7,140 bases of DNA from an uncultured bacterium. Lineage in GTDB: Bacteria; Bacillota; Clostridia; Lachnospirales; Lachnospiraceae. How positions within the stretch are numbered: position 1 is the stretch's first letter; every line of letters starts with the position of its first letter. The notes under the pieces were generated by a model that worked only from the letters and a program-made list of their open reading frames with translations, made no database searches and was not told the origin of the DNA. The DNA lies in the NCBI GenBank assembly GCA_946543095.1, contig CAMNLO010000081.1, positions 1-7,140 of the forward strand. The letters are read 5' to 3'. The translations under genes were made by a program, and so were the position numbers. Below, piece by piece: positions 1 to 5,219 of this stretch.

Positions 1-682
1 CAAGGCGGATCCTGTCGGAATAGACTGCGGGAATGGTTCCGTTGCCGCGAAGTCCCATGCCCAGAACCTCCGTTAAGCAGTTCATGGAATTGGCGGTGTA
101 CATGCCGGAGCAGGAGCCGCAGGTGGGACAGACCTTTCTTTCGTATTCCTTCACGTCCTCCTCTGTCATCTTGCCGGCTTCAAAGGAGCCCACCGCTTCG
201 AAAATGGAGGAAAGGCTGCGCTTCTTTCCCTTCACGTGTCCCGCCATCATGGGACCGCCGGACACGAACACCGTGGGCACGTTCACCCTGGCTGCCGCCA
301 TTAACAGGCCGGGCACGTTCTTATCGCAGTTCGGCACCATGACCAGGGCGTCGAACTGATGGGCCAGAGCCATGCACTCCGTGGAATCCGCGATCAGGTC
401 CCTGGTCACCAGGGAATACTTCATTCCCACATGGCCCATGGCGATGCCGTCGCAGACCGCAATGGCGGGAAACACCACCGGAATGCCGCCGGCTTCGTAC
501 ACGCCTGCCTTCACGGCCGCCACGATCTTATCCAGATTCATATGACCGGGTACGATCTCATTGTATGAACTGACCACGCCCACCAGTGGCCTGTCGAATT
601 CTTCCTCCGTGAACCCCAGAGCGTTGAACAAAGAACGGTGGGGTGCCTGCTGCATGCCTTTTTTTACATTATCGCTTTTCAT
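1..682 (-). CDS. ilvD: Dihydroxy-acid dehydratase, N-terminal part (runs off left edge)
   Basis: IlvD dehydrates 2,3-dihydroxy-3-methylbutanoate and the 3-methylpentanoate analogue to the 2-keto acids that precede valine, leucine and isoleucine. It is a cytoplasmic Fe-S and Mg-dependent enzyme. The 227 visible residues start [18 protein letters not shown] and carry the family landmarks: [12 protein letters not shown] (40-51), CDGIAMGH (77-84), PNCDKN (117-122, Cys119 as cluster ligand and Lys121 as the usual Mg-site lysine) and [17 protein letters not shown] (185-201, Cys191 as cluster ligand). Cys77 is probably the third ligand. The family is about 550-570 residues, so well over half is missing beyond the left edge; nothing suggests a break. 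I chose the ATG at 682-680 because GGAG lies 6 bases upstream and because MKSD.VKKG is the usual family beginning. An in-frame ATG at 694 would add METV. The gene is divergent from rfbB and preceded by a long structured leader. Confidence 0.96.
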   Translation of the reverse strand, partial: MKSDNVKKGMQQAPHRSLFNALGFTEEEFDRPLVGVVSSYNEIVPGHMNLDKIVAAVKAGVYEAGGIPVVFPAIAVCDGIAMGHVGMKYSLVTRDLIADSTECMALAHQFDALVMVPNCDKNVPGLLMAAARVNVPTVFVSGGPMMAGHVKGKKRSLSSIFEAVGSFEAGKMTEEDVKEYERKVCPTCGSCSGMYTANSMNCLTEVLGMGLRGNGTIPAVYSDRIRL

Positions 683-946
683 AACCGTCTCCATATCGCG
701 AGTGAAACGAGCAGCCCATCGCTACAGCCGGCGGAGCTCGCGCCACCGGCTGTGTGTCTCCGGATGCCGTGCACCGGAAACAGCACTCCTCTTCCCGAGG
801 CACTCCTCACAGACCCGCAGGGAGGTTTCCGCATGCGGTCCTGCCTGTAACGCCGGGGGGCCCGGCCTCGATGCAAACAGCCCTGCGGTCCGGGACTGAA
901 TTGTAACCCGAACTGCTCCCTGAGACCGCCCGACAAACATAACGTG
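683..946 (-). promoter_or_regulatory. Long GC-rich structured 5' leader of ilvD
   Basis: If the minus-strand promoter at 953-982 is real, ilvD mRNA starts near 946 and has an untranslated leader of about 265 bases. I see no convincing gene here. The leader is GC-rich and full of complementary blocks. Minus-strand GGACCGCA occurs twice (plus coordinates 884-891 and 834-841), and the GACCGCA part of each copy can pair, with one bulged G, with TGCGGGTC at 812-819. CAGGGAG (916-922) can pair with CTCCCTG (818-824). CGGAAAC (825-831) can pair with GTTTCCG (775-781). The 9-mer GAGGAGTGC occurs twice, 17 bases apart (783-791 and 800-808). Mutually exclusive pairings are what an attenuator or riboswitch needs, and branched-chain amino acid genes are often controlled this way, but I recognise no known class. 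The control function is inference. Confidence 0.35.
725..752 (-). other. Strong hairpin just upstream of ilvD
   Basis: Read on the minus strand, CAGCCGGTGG and CCGCCGGCTG flank an 8-base loop and form a 10-base-pair stem with one G-U wobble. On the plus strand the same position is a C-A mismatch, which favours the minus-strand RNA (the ilvD leader) as the functional form. The stem ends 43 bases before the ilvD start. No T-run follows it, so it is not an intrinsic terminator. Confidence 0.5.
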
Positions 947-952
947 ACTAAC

Positions 953-982
953 AGTATACCATAATTAGCGGATATTTGTTAT
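953..982 (-). promoter_or_regulatory. Putative sigma-A promoter for ilvD (extended -10)
   Basis: On the minus strand, TATACT (958-953) is preceded by TGG, giving an extended -10 TGnTATACT (5 of 6 in the hexamer). ATAACA (982-977, 4 of 6 to TTGACA) lies 18 bases upstream. The predicted start is near 946. The -35 overlaps the -10 of the divergent rfbB promoter. Confidence 0.5.
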
Positions 983-985
983 AAT
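977..985 (+). promoter_or_regulatory. Putative extended -10 promoter for rfbB
   Basis: TGTTATAAT is a perfect extended -10 (TGn plus consensus TATAAT at 980-985). No convincing -35 is visible 16-18 bases upstream, which extended -10 promoters tolerate. Transcription would start about 27 bases before the rfbB ATG. The site overlaps the -35 of the divergent ilvD promoter. Confidence 0.55.
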
Positions 986-1018
986 CATCATAAGAATGAC
1001 TTTATAAGGAGAAAACCA

Positions 1019-2104
1019 ATGCGCACATACCTGGTCACCGGCGGCGCCGGCTTTATCGGTTCCAATTACATCCATTATATGTTCCGTAAATACGGGGATG
1101 AGATCCGTATCATCAACGCGGACGCTTTGACCTACGCGGGAAACCTGGAAAACCTCAGGGACATTGAAGGCAGGGAAAACTACACTTTCATTAAGGCGGA
1201 CATCACGGACCAGCCCGCCATCGAAAAGATCTTTGCCGAAAATGACATCGACCGGGTGGTCCACTTCGCCGCGGAAAGCCATGTGGACAGAAGCATCAAG
1301 GACCCCTCCGTCTTTGTCCGCACCAATGTCCTTGGCACTGCCGTGATGTTAAACTGTGCAAAGGCCGCCTGGGAAAACCCCGACGGTTCCTTCAAGGAAG
1401 GAAAGAAATTCCTGCATGTGAGTACGGACGAGGTCTACGGCTCCCTTCCGGATGACGGAACAAGCTTTTTCAGGGAGGATACCCCCTACGATCCCCACAG
1501 CCCCTACTCCGCCAGCAAGGCAGGGTCGGATCTTTTGGTAAAGTCCTATATGGACACCTATCATTTCCCGGCCAATATCACAAATACCTCCAATAATTAC
1601 GGGCCCTTCCAGTTCCCGGAAAAGCTGATCCCCTTAATGATCAACAATGCTCTTTCCGGCAAGCCCCTTCCGGTGTACGGAGACGGCAGGAACATCCGGG
1701 ACTGGCTCTATGTGGACGATCACGCCAAGGGTATCGACATGGTCCAGGAGCAGGGACGGCTTTTCCAGACCTATAATATCGGCGGCCACAACGAAAAGCG
1801 CAATATCGAGATCGTGGAGCTGATCATCGATACCCTTCTTGCGGAACTGCCGGATGACGATCCCAGAAAGAAGAATGTGTCCAGGGATCTGATCACCTAT
1901 GTGGGCGACAGAAAAGGCCACGACCGCCGCTATGCCATCGCTCCCGACAAGATCAGGGCAGAGATTGGCTGGGAGCCGGAAACCCCCTTTGCGGAGGGCA
2001 TCAAAAAGACCATCCGCTGGTATCTGAACAATGAGGAGTGGCTGGCGAATGTGACCAGCGGGAATTATCAGAAATACTACGAGGATATGTACAGCAACCG
2101 GTAA
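1019..2104 (+). CDS. rfbB: dTDP-glucose 4,6-dehydratase
   Basis: RfbB (RmlB) is a cytoplasmic NAD-dependent short-chain dehydrogenase that converts dTDP-glucose to dTDP-4-keto-6-deoxyglucose, the second step of dTDP-rhamnose synthesis. The 361-residue product has normal family length. It shows the nucleotide-binding TGGAGFIGS (7-15), FAAESHVDRSI (83-93), the active-site STDEVYG (135-141, with Thr136, Asp137 and Glu138), YSASK (Tyr163 and Lys167 of the YxxxK pair) and SNNYGPFQFPEKLIP (191-205). AAGGAG at 1006-1011 stands 7 bases before the ATG, which fixes the start. It is the first gene of the rfbBAC group; a 91-base gap separates it from rfbA, and the 10-mer ATCATCATAA occurs upstream of both starts. 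Close relatives make other 4-keto-6-deoxy nucleotide sugars, but the neighbours and the TDE signature support the dTDP-glucose enzyme. Confidence 0.97.
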   Translation: MRTYLVTGGAGFIGSNYIHYMFRKYGDEIRIINADALTYAGNLENLRDIEGRENYTFIKADITDQPAIEKIFAENDIDRVVHFAAESHVDRSIKDPSVFVRTNVLGTAVMLNCAKAAWENPDGSFKEGKKFLHVSTDEVYGSLPDDGTSFFREDTPYDPHSPYSASKAGSDLLVKSYMDTYHFPANITNTSNNYGPFQFPEKLIPLMINNALSGKPLPVYGDGRNIRDWLYVDDHAKGIDMVQEQGRLFQTYNIGGHNEKRNIEIVELIIDTLLAELPDDDPRKKNVSRDLITYVGDRKGHDRRYAIAPDKIRAEIGWEPETPFAEGIKKTIRWYLNNEEWLANVTSGNYQKYYEDMYSNR

Positions 2105-2195
2105 TATGACATCCGTCCCGGACCGGTCTGCACGCCTCGAAGCACCGCGGCGGATCTGCCGGATGACCATATCATCATAAAGGAGTTTATATAAC

Positions 2196-3074
2196 ATGAA
2201 AGGTATCATTCTGGCCGGAGGCTCCGGCACCAGACTCTATCCCCTGACCAAGGCCATCAGCAAGCAGATCATGCCGGTGTATGACAAGCCCATGATCTAT
2301 TACCCCCTGTCCACACTGATGTTGGCGGGGATCAGAGAGGTGCTCATCATCTCCACTCCCAGGGATGTGCCGGTGTTCGAGGATCTGTTAAAGGACGGGT
2401 CCCAGCTGGGCATGGATATCCGCTATGCCGTTCAGGAGACTCCCAGGGGCCTGGCGGACGCCTTTCTGATCGGTGAGGAGTTCATCGGGAAGGACAATGT
2501 GACTCTGGTACTGGGAGACAATATCTTCTACGGCCAGAGCTTCTCCGCCACCTTAAAGCGGGCCAGAGCCCGGATCGAGGAGCATTCCGGCGCTGTGATC
2601 TTCGGCTTCTATGTCCGGGATCCCAGGGAATACGGGGTGGTGGAATTTGACGAGGAGGGCAGGGCCCTCTCCATTGAAGAAAAGCCGGAAAAGCCCAAGA
2701 GCAACTACGCGGTCCCCGGTCTTTATTTCTACGACAACGAGGTGGTGGACATCGCGAAGAACGTGAAGCCCTCCGCCAGAGGGGAGATCGAGATCACCAC
2801 GGTGAACAACGAGTATTTAAGCAGAGGGAAGCTTTCGGTGGAAAAGCTGGGGAGAGGCTTTGCCTGGCTGGACACCGGAAACCACGATATGCTGTTAGCG
2901 GCCTCCGAATATGTTTCCTCCATCCAGAAGCGCCAGGGGCTTTACATCTCCTGCATTGAGGAGATCGCCTTCAAGAGGGGCTTTATCGACAAGGAGCAGC
3001 TGCAGGCGCTGGCGGAGCCTTTGCTGAAGACCGACTATGGAAAGTATCTGATCGAGGTGTCGGAAGGGCTTTGA
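2196..3074 (+). CDS. rfbA: Glucose-1-phosphate thymidylyltransferase
   Basis: RfbA (RmlA) joins dTTP and glucose-1-phosphate to give dTDP-glucose, the first committed step of dTDP-sugar synthesis, and is normally feedback-inhibited by dTDP-rhamnose. The 292-residue length is typical. Visible motifs are the nucleotidyltransferase signature [11 protein letters not shown] (8-18), [20 protein letters not shown] (23-42), LGDNIFYG (106-113, with the metal-binding Asp108), [20 protein letters not shown] (161-180), [13 protein letters not shown] (196-208) and WLDTGNHD (224-231, with Asp226). AAAGGAG at 2179-2185 precedes the ATG by 10 bases, slightly long. The 91-base gap from rfbB holds a possible CATCCG/CGGATG pairing (2110-2115 with 2160-2165) but no T-run and no clear promoter, so cotranscription with rfbB is likely. 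Confidence 0.97.
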   Translation: MKGIILAGGSGTRLYPLTKAISKQIMPVYDKPMIYYPLSTLMLAGIREVLIISTPRDVPVFEDLLKDGSQLGMDIRYAVQETPRGLADAFLIGEEFIGKDNVTLVLGDNIFYGQSFSATLKRARARIEEHSGAVIFGFYVRDPREYGVVEFDEEGRALSIEEKPEKPKSNYAVPGLYFYDNEVVDIAKNVKPSARGEIEITTVNNEYLSRGKLSVEKLGRGFAWLDTGNHDMLLAASEYVSSIQKRQGLYISCIEEIAFKRGFIDKEQLQALAEPLLKTDYGKYLIEVSEGL

Positions 3075-3089
3075 GTTATCAGCACGTCG

Positions 3090-3237
3090 ATCGGCTTGCG
3101 ATTAACATAATATCTTGAGTGTGACAATCGGCTCGCAGTTGACATAACTGCTTCGATACATCCATCGGCTTGAGTATAATATGATCCCTCCATCACAATG
3201 GCTGGCGTTTGATTGACATGATATTTCTGAAGAGGTG
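3090..3237 (+). repeat. Four degenerate 37-base tandem units between rfbA and rfbC
   Basis: The units start at 3090, 3127, 3164 and 3201 with no insertions or deletions. The first three open with ATCGGCT(T/C)G, and each carries an 11-base block at the same offset: ATTAACATAAT (3101), GTTGACATAAC (3138), TATAATATGAT (3175) and ATTGACATGAT (3212). By hand count unit 1 matches unit 2 at 22 of 37 positions and unit 3 at 21 of 37. The fourth unit keeps mainly the GGC and ATTGACAT cores and ends in the rfbC ribosome site. The second block is part of a perfect inverted repeat, CAGTT-gacat-AACTG (3136-3150). The strict register argues for tandem duplication or a spaced set of protein-binding sites; which of these it is cannot be told from the sequence. 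Confidence 0.6.
3153..3180 (+). promoter_or_regulatory. Weak candidate promoter for rfbC inside the repeat array
   Basis: A consensus TATAAT lies at 3175-3180 in the third repeat unit. The best upstream partner is TCGATA (3153-3158, 4 of 6 to TTGACA) with a 16-base spacer. A better TTGACA at 3139-3144 is 30 bases away, too far. The predicted leader is about 55 bases. Readthrough from rfbA is equally possible. Confidence 0.3.
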
Positions 3238-3242
3238 CACAA

Positions 3243-3818
3243 ATGGGCAAGATCACGGTAACGGACAACTGCGGCGGTATCGAAGGCCTTAAGGTCATCG
3301 TGCCATCCGTGTTCGGGGATGCGCGGGGATATTTCTGCGAGACCTACAACTTCAACGACTTTAAGGAGGCAGACATTGACTGCGTTTTCGTTCAGGACAA
3401 CCAGAGCTCCTCAAAAAAGGGCGTGCTGCGGGGCCTGCATTTCCAGATCGATTTCCCCCAGGACAAGCTGGTGCGGGTCATTTCCGGGGAGGTCTTCGAC
3501 GTGGCGGTGGACCTAAGGGAAGGCAGCAGGACCTTCGGCCGGTGGTTCGGAGTCACCTTGAGCGCCGAAAACAAAAAGCAGTTCTTCATTCCCAGGGGGT
3601 TTGCCCACGGTTTTCTGGTGCTCTCCGACCACGCGGAATTCTGCTACAAGGTCACGGACTTCTACCACCCGAACGACGAAGGGGGTCTGAAATACAACGA
3701 TCCCGACATCGGGGTGAAATGGCCCTTTGACCTGGTCCCGGAAAGTGAGCTGACCCTTTCCGACAAGGATCAGAAGCAGCCCTCCTTTGCGGAGTACCGG
3801 AAAGAACGGGGGCTTTGA
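3243..3818 (+). CDS. rfbC: dTDP-4-dehydrorhamnose 3,5-epimerase
   Basis: RfbC (RmlC) is a cofactor-free cupin enzyme that epimerises dTDP-4-keto-6-deoxyglucose at C3 and C5, giving dTDP-4-keto-L-rhamnose. The 191-residue protein is close to the usual 180-190. Signature segments are FGDARGYFCETYN (24-36), VQDNQSSSKKGVLRGLHFQ (50-68) with the catalytic base His66, QDKLVRV (73-79) with the conserved Lys75, FDVAVDLR (85-92), FFIPRGFAHGFLVL (114-127) and FCYKVTDFYHP (133-143), where Tyr135 fits the catalytic acid position. GAGGTG at 3232-3237 sets the ATG. It follows rfbA after a 168-base gap filled by the 37-base repeats. The next step, reduction by RfbD, is not encoded after it; the following gene is yicC. 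Confidence 0.96.
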   Translation: MGKITVTDNCGGIEGLKVIVPSVFGDARGYFCETYNFNDFKEADIDCVFVQDNQSSSKKGVLRGLHFQIDFPQDKLVRVISGEVFDVAVDLREGSRTFGRWFGVTLSAENKKQFFIPRGFAHGFLVLSDHAEFCYKVTDFYHPNDEGGLKYNDPDIGVKWPFDLVPESELTLSDKDQKQPSFAEYRKERGL

Positions 3819-3828
3819 GGATTAGCGC

Positions 3829-3857
3829 TTGACGCCTGCGTGTCTCTCCTCTATAAT
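3829..3857 (+). promoter_or_regulatory. Strong sigma-A promoter for the yicC operon
   Basis: TTGACG (3829-3834, 5 of 6) is followed after exactly 17 bases by TATAAT (3852-3857, 6 of 6). It starts 11 bases after the rfbC stop and is the best promoter in the window. Transcription from about 3864 would give yicC a leader of roughly 214 bases that contains the whole inverted-repeat element at 3877-4037. Confidence 0.8.
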
Positions 3858-3890
3858 TTTGATATCTTTGTGGTTTTGTAACTATTCAGA

Positions 3891-3948
3891 GCCATGCGCA
3901 TGAAATATGGTTCATGCCTGCATGAAAGCCATATTTCATGTATATGGC
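3891..3948 (+). other. Long near-perfect hairpin in the yicC leader
   Basis: CATGAAATATGG (3899-3910) and CCATATTTCATG (3929-3940) form a perfect 12-base-pair stem. Inside it TTCATG (3911-3916) pairs with CATGAA (3921-3926) around a CCTG loop, leaving an AG bulge at 3927-3928. Outside it GCCAT (3891-3895) pairs with ATGGC (3944-3948) across a 3 by 3 internal loop. That makes about 23 base pairs. No T-run follows, so it is not an intrinsic terminator. The outer GCCAT arm shares its first three bases with the left end repeat of the element, so those two pairings compete. Confidence 0.75.
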
Positions 3949-3963
3949 GAGATCACCACATGA

Positions 3964-4014
3964 ACAAAACACAGACACGAAGTGGCTGTACAGCTGCGAA
4001 GCAGCGGGTTTTGT
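3964..4014 (+). other. Three-way-junction-like fold in the yicC leader
   Basis: ACAAAAC (3964-3970) pairs with GTTTTGT (4008-4014) and encloses two small hairpins. The first has arms ACAG (3971-3974) and CTGT (3986-3989), an A-G mismatch, then CAC-GAA-GTG (3976-3984). The second is GCTGC-GAA-GCAGC (3993-4005). Both close on GAA triloops; GCGAAGC is known as an exceptionally stable mini-hairpin in DNA. The second hairpin followed by GGGTTTTG faintly resembles a terminator, but the T-run is only four bases. Confidence 0.55.
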
Positions 4015-4060
4015 GAATGGGGTTCTGAATCGTTACATGGCTTTGTCAGTATAAACTTGA

Positions 4061-4067
4061 GAAGGAA
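4061..4067 (+). promoter_or_regulatory. Ribosome binding site that sets the yicC start
   Basis: GAAGGAA ends 10 bases before the ATG at 4078. The spacing is longer than ideal. It nevertheless supports this ATG over the upstream in-frame GTG at 3982, which lies inside the structured element and has no comparable site. Confidence 0.6.
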
Positions 4068-4077
4068 ATCTGCTGAA

Positions 4078-4956
4078 ATGATACGGAGCATGACCGGTTT
4101 CGGTCGTTTTGAGGTGTCAGGCGCACAGCGCAAGTTTACGGTGGAAGTGAAATCCGTCAACCACCGGTATCTGGATCTGAATATCAAAATGCCCAAGCTC
4201 TTCAATCCATTTGAAAGCGAGATCCGCAGAGAGATCAAGAAGTACGCGGAGCGGGGCAAGATCGATCTGTTCATTACAATGGAAAATGAGGGGGCTGCCG
4301 TGGGGACCGTTTACTACAACAAGGTCCTGGCGGAGCAGTATTTTGCCAGCTTAAGCCGCATGGCGGAAGACTTCGGTCTGGAAAATGATATCCGCGTTTC
4401 CCACCTTTCCCGTTATCCCGAGGTATTTACAATGGAAGAGGCGCCTGCCAACGAGGATGAGCTCTGGCAGGAATTGAGTGCTGCCTTAAAGGGCGCTCTG
4501 GAGCGGTTCTGCGAAAGCCGCGCAAAGGAAGGGGAGCATTTAAGGCAGGACCTTATGGCCAAATGCGATGAGATGCAGACCCATGTGGATTTCATCCGGG
4601 AAAGGTCTCCGGAGATCCTTCAGAAATATAAGGCGGAGCTTCGGGCCAAGGTGCTCGCTCTCCTTGAGGATTCCCAGATCGATGAGAACAGGCTGTTAAT
4701 GGAGACCACCCTGTACGCGGACAAGATCTGCGTGGATGAGGAGCTGGTGCGCCTTGCAAGCCATATCGACGCAGTGAAGAATGCCCTTGCTTCCGGCGGA
4801 GCGGTGGGACGAAAGCTGGATTTCCTGGCTCAGGAAATGAACCGGGAAGCCAACACCATCCTCTCCAAATCCACCGACCTGGACATCTCCGACCGGGGCA
4901 TCGAGCTGAAGACCGTGATCGAAAAGATCCGGGAGCAGATACAAAATATTGAGTGA
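4078..4956 (+). CDS. yicC: YicC family endoribonuclease
   Basis: YicC (YloC in Bacillus) belongs to a widespread family described as endoribonucleases acting on structured RNA and linked to small-RNA turnover in E. coli. The 292-residue protein has normal length. It starts with the family hallmark MIRSMTGFGR, followed by VKSVNHRYLD (24-33) and RGKIDL (59-64) in the N-terminal domain (about 1-155). The C-terminal DUF1732 region (about 205-292) has DEELVRLASH (220-229) and GRKLDFLAQEMNREANTI (244-261). The region around 145-200 is charged and probably helical. The ATG at 4078 is chosen because MIRSMT is the conserved beginning. The gene opens the operon: its TGA overlaps the remA ATG by one base. 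Its unusually structured leader, in front of a gene for an RNase of structured RNA, raises the possibility of self-control, which is only inference. Confidence 0.93.
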   Translation: MIRSMTGFGRFEVSGAQRKFTVEVKSVNHRYLDLNIKMPKLFNPFESEIRREIKKYAERGKIDLFITMENEGAAVGTVYYNKVLAEQYFASLSRMAEDFGLENDIRVSHLSRYPEVFTMEEAPANEDELWQELSAALKGALERFCESRAKEGEHLRQDLMAKCDEMQTHVDFIRERSPEILQKYKAELRAKVLALLEDSQIDENRLLMETTLYADKICVDEELVRLASHIDAVKNALASGGAVGRKLDFLAQEMNREANTILSKSTDLDISDRGIELKTVIEKIREQIQNIE

Positions 4957-5219
4957 TGAACCAACTGATCCACATCGGCTACGGCAATATGGTCAACGCC
5001 TCAAAGCTCGTCTCCGTCGTCGCCCCGGACTCCGCTCCCATGAAGCGGCTGATCCAGACGGCCAGGGAGTCGGGCATGATCGTGGATGCGTCCCAGGGCA
5101 GAAAAACCAAGGCCGTTCTGATCATGGATTCCGGTCATGTGGTGCTTTCGGCCCTGCTGCCGGAAACCATAGCGGCAAGAGTCGGCCAGAAGGGGGTAGG
5201 TCAGGATGAAATCGAATAA
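4956..5219 (+). CDS. remA: RemA-like DUF370 DNA-binding regulator
   Basis: The product resembles RemA (YlzA), a small ring-forming DNA-binding protein that in Bacillus subtilis activates matrix exopolysaccharide genes. Many Firmicutes lacking those genes also carry it beside gmk. The 87 residues show IHIGYGNMV (5-13), the basic Lys17, APDSAPMKRLI (23-33), GRKTKAV (48-54, matching the basic DNA-binding loop GRRTRAV of Bacillus RemA) and IMDSGHVVLSALLPETI (56-72). I start at the ATG at 4956, whose A is the last base of the yicC TGA. No close ribosome site is visible, so translational coupling to yicC is likely. An in-frame GTG at 4953 would add one residue. The 3' end overlaps gmk by 14 bases. 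Family membership is clear; its targets in this organism are unknown. Confidence 0.92.
   Translation: MNQLIHIGYGNMVNASKLVSVVAPDSAPMKRLIQTARESGMIVDASQGRKTKAVLIMDSGHVVLSALLPETIAARVGQKGVGQDEIE

Larger units (their letters stand above)
3877..4037. repeat. 161-base element bounded by inverted repeats, MITE-like or structured leader
   Basis: The ends are imperfect inverted repeats. TGTAACTATTCAGAGCC (3877-3893) matches the reverse complement of GGTTCTGAATCGTTACA (4021-4037) at 15 of 17 positions. Inside are a long hairpin (3891-3948) and a second fold (3964-4014). Just outside or overlapping the ends are TGGTTTTGT (3871-3879) and TGGCTTTGT (4038-4046), 8 of 9 identical and in direct orientation, which may be a target duplication although the left copy overlaps the inverted repeat by 3 bases. 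There is no transposase. The element lies between the yicC promoter and start codon, so it would be transcribed as leader RNA. It may be a nonautonomous mobile element, a dispersed intergenic repeat or a dedicated RNA; copy number elsewhere in the genome would decide. Confidence 0.65.

Noticed and set aside
683..800. T-box riboswitch controlling ilvD
   Set aside because: The minus strand reads GGTGGCGCGAGCTCC near 731-745, reminiscent of a T-box antiterminator, but the essential UGGNACCGCG bulge is not intact, no specifier stem could be identified and there is no terminator T-run before the gene.
638..940. Several overlapping open frames on both strands in the GC-rich ilvD upstream region
   Set aside because: They have no ribosome sites and no recognisable motifs, they overlap each other in conflicting frames, and none shows a run of leucine, isoleucine or valine codons as a leader peptide would. 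GC-rich sequence has few stop codons by chance.
1634..2230. Long antisense open frame of 198 codons opposite rfbB, and similar ones opposite yicC-remA, gmk and rpoZ
   Set aside because: Each lies opposite a well-supported gene, lacks a ribosome site and family motifs, and reflects codon bias of the sense strand.
3090..3237. CRISPR array in the rfbA-rfbC gap
   Set aside because: The 37-base period matches no repeat-spacer structure. Shared cores are short and degenerate, with no constant repeat of 23 bases or more and no cas genes.
3066..3819. Shared decamer GGGCTTTGAG around the stop codons of rfbA (3066-3075) and rfbC (3810-3819)
   Set aside because: Both genes happen to end in Gly-Leu-stop with the same codons; ten bases with little further match is too short to call a repeat or duplication.
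3894..4016. A 40-codon open frame starting ATGCGCATG in the yicC leader
   Set aside because: It lies wholly inside the inverted-repeat element, has no good ribosome site and has no recognisable product. The open frame is most simply a by-product of the hairpin sequence.
4050..4055. TATAAA as a second promoter just before yicC
   Set aside because: There is no -35 at a workable distance and no extended -10, while a near-consensus promoter already exists at 3829-3857.
3982..4077. GTG-initiated upstream extension of yicC by 32 residues
   Set aside because: The family begins MIRSMTGFGR, a ribosome site precedes the ATG at 4078, and the extension is encoded by structured element sequence.
4953..4955. 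GTG start for remA one codon upstream
   Set aside because: The ATG at 4956 gives the typical beginning and the usual one-base stop-start overlap; the GTG adds a single residue with no supporting signal.
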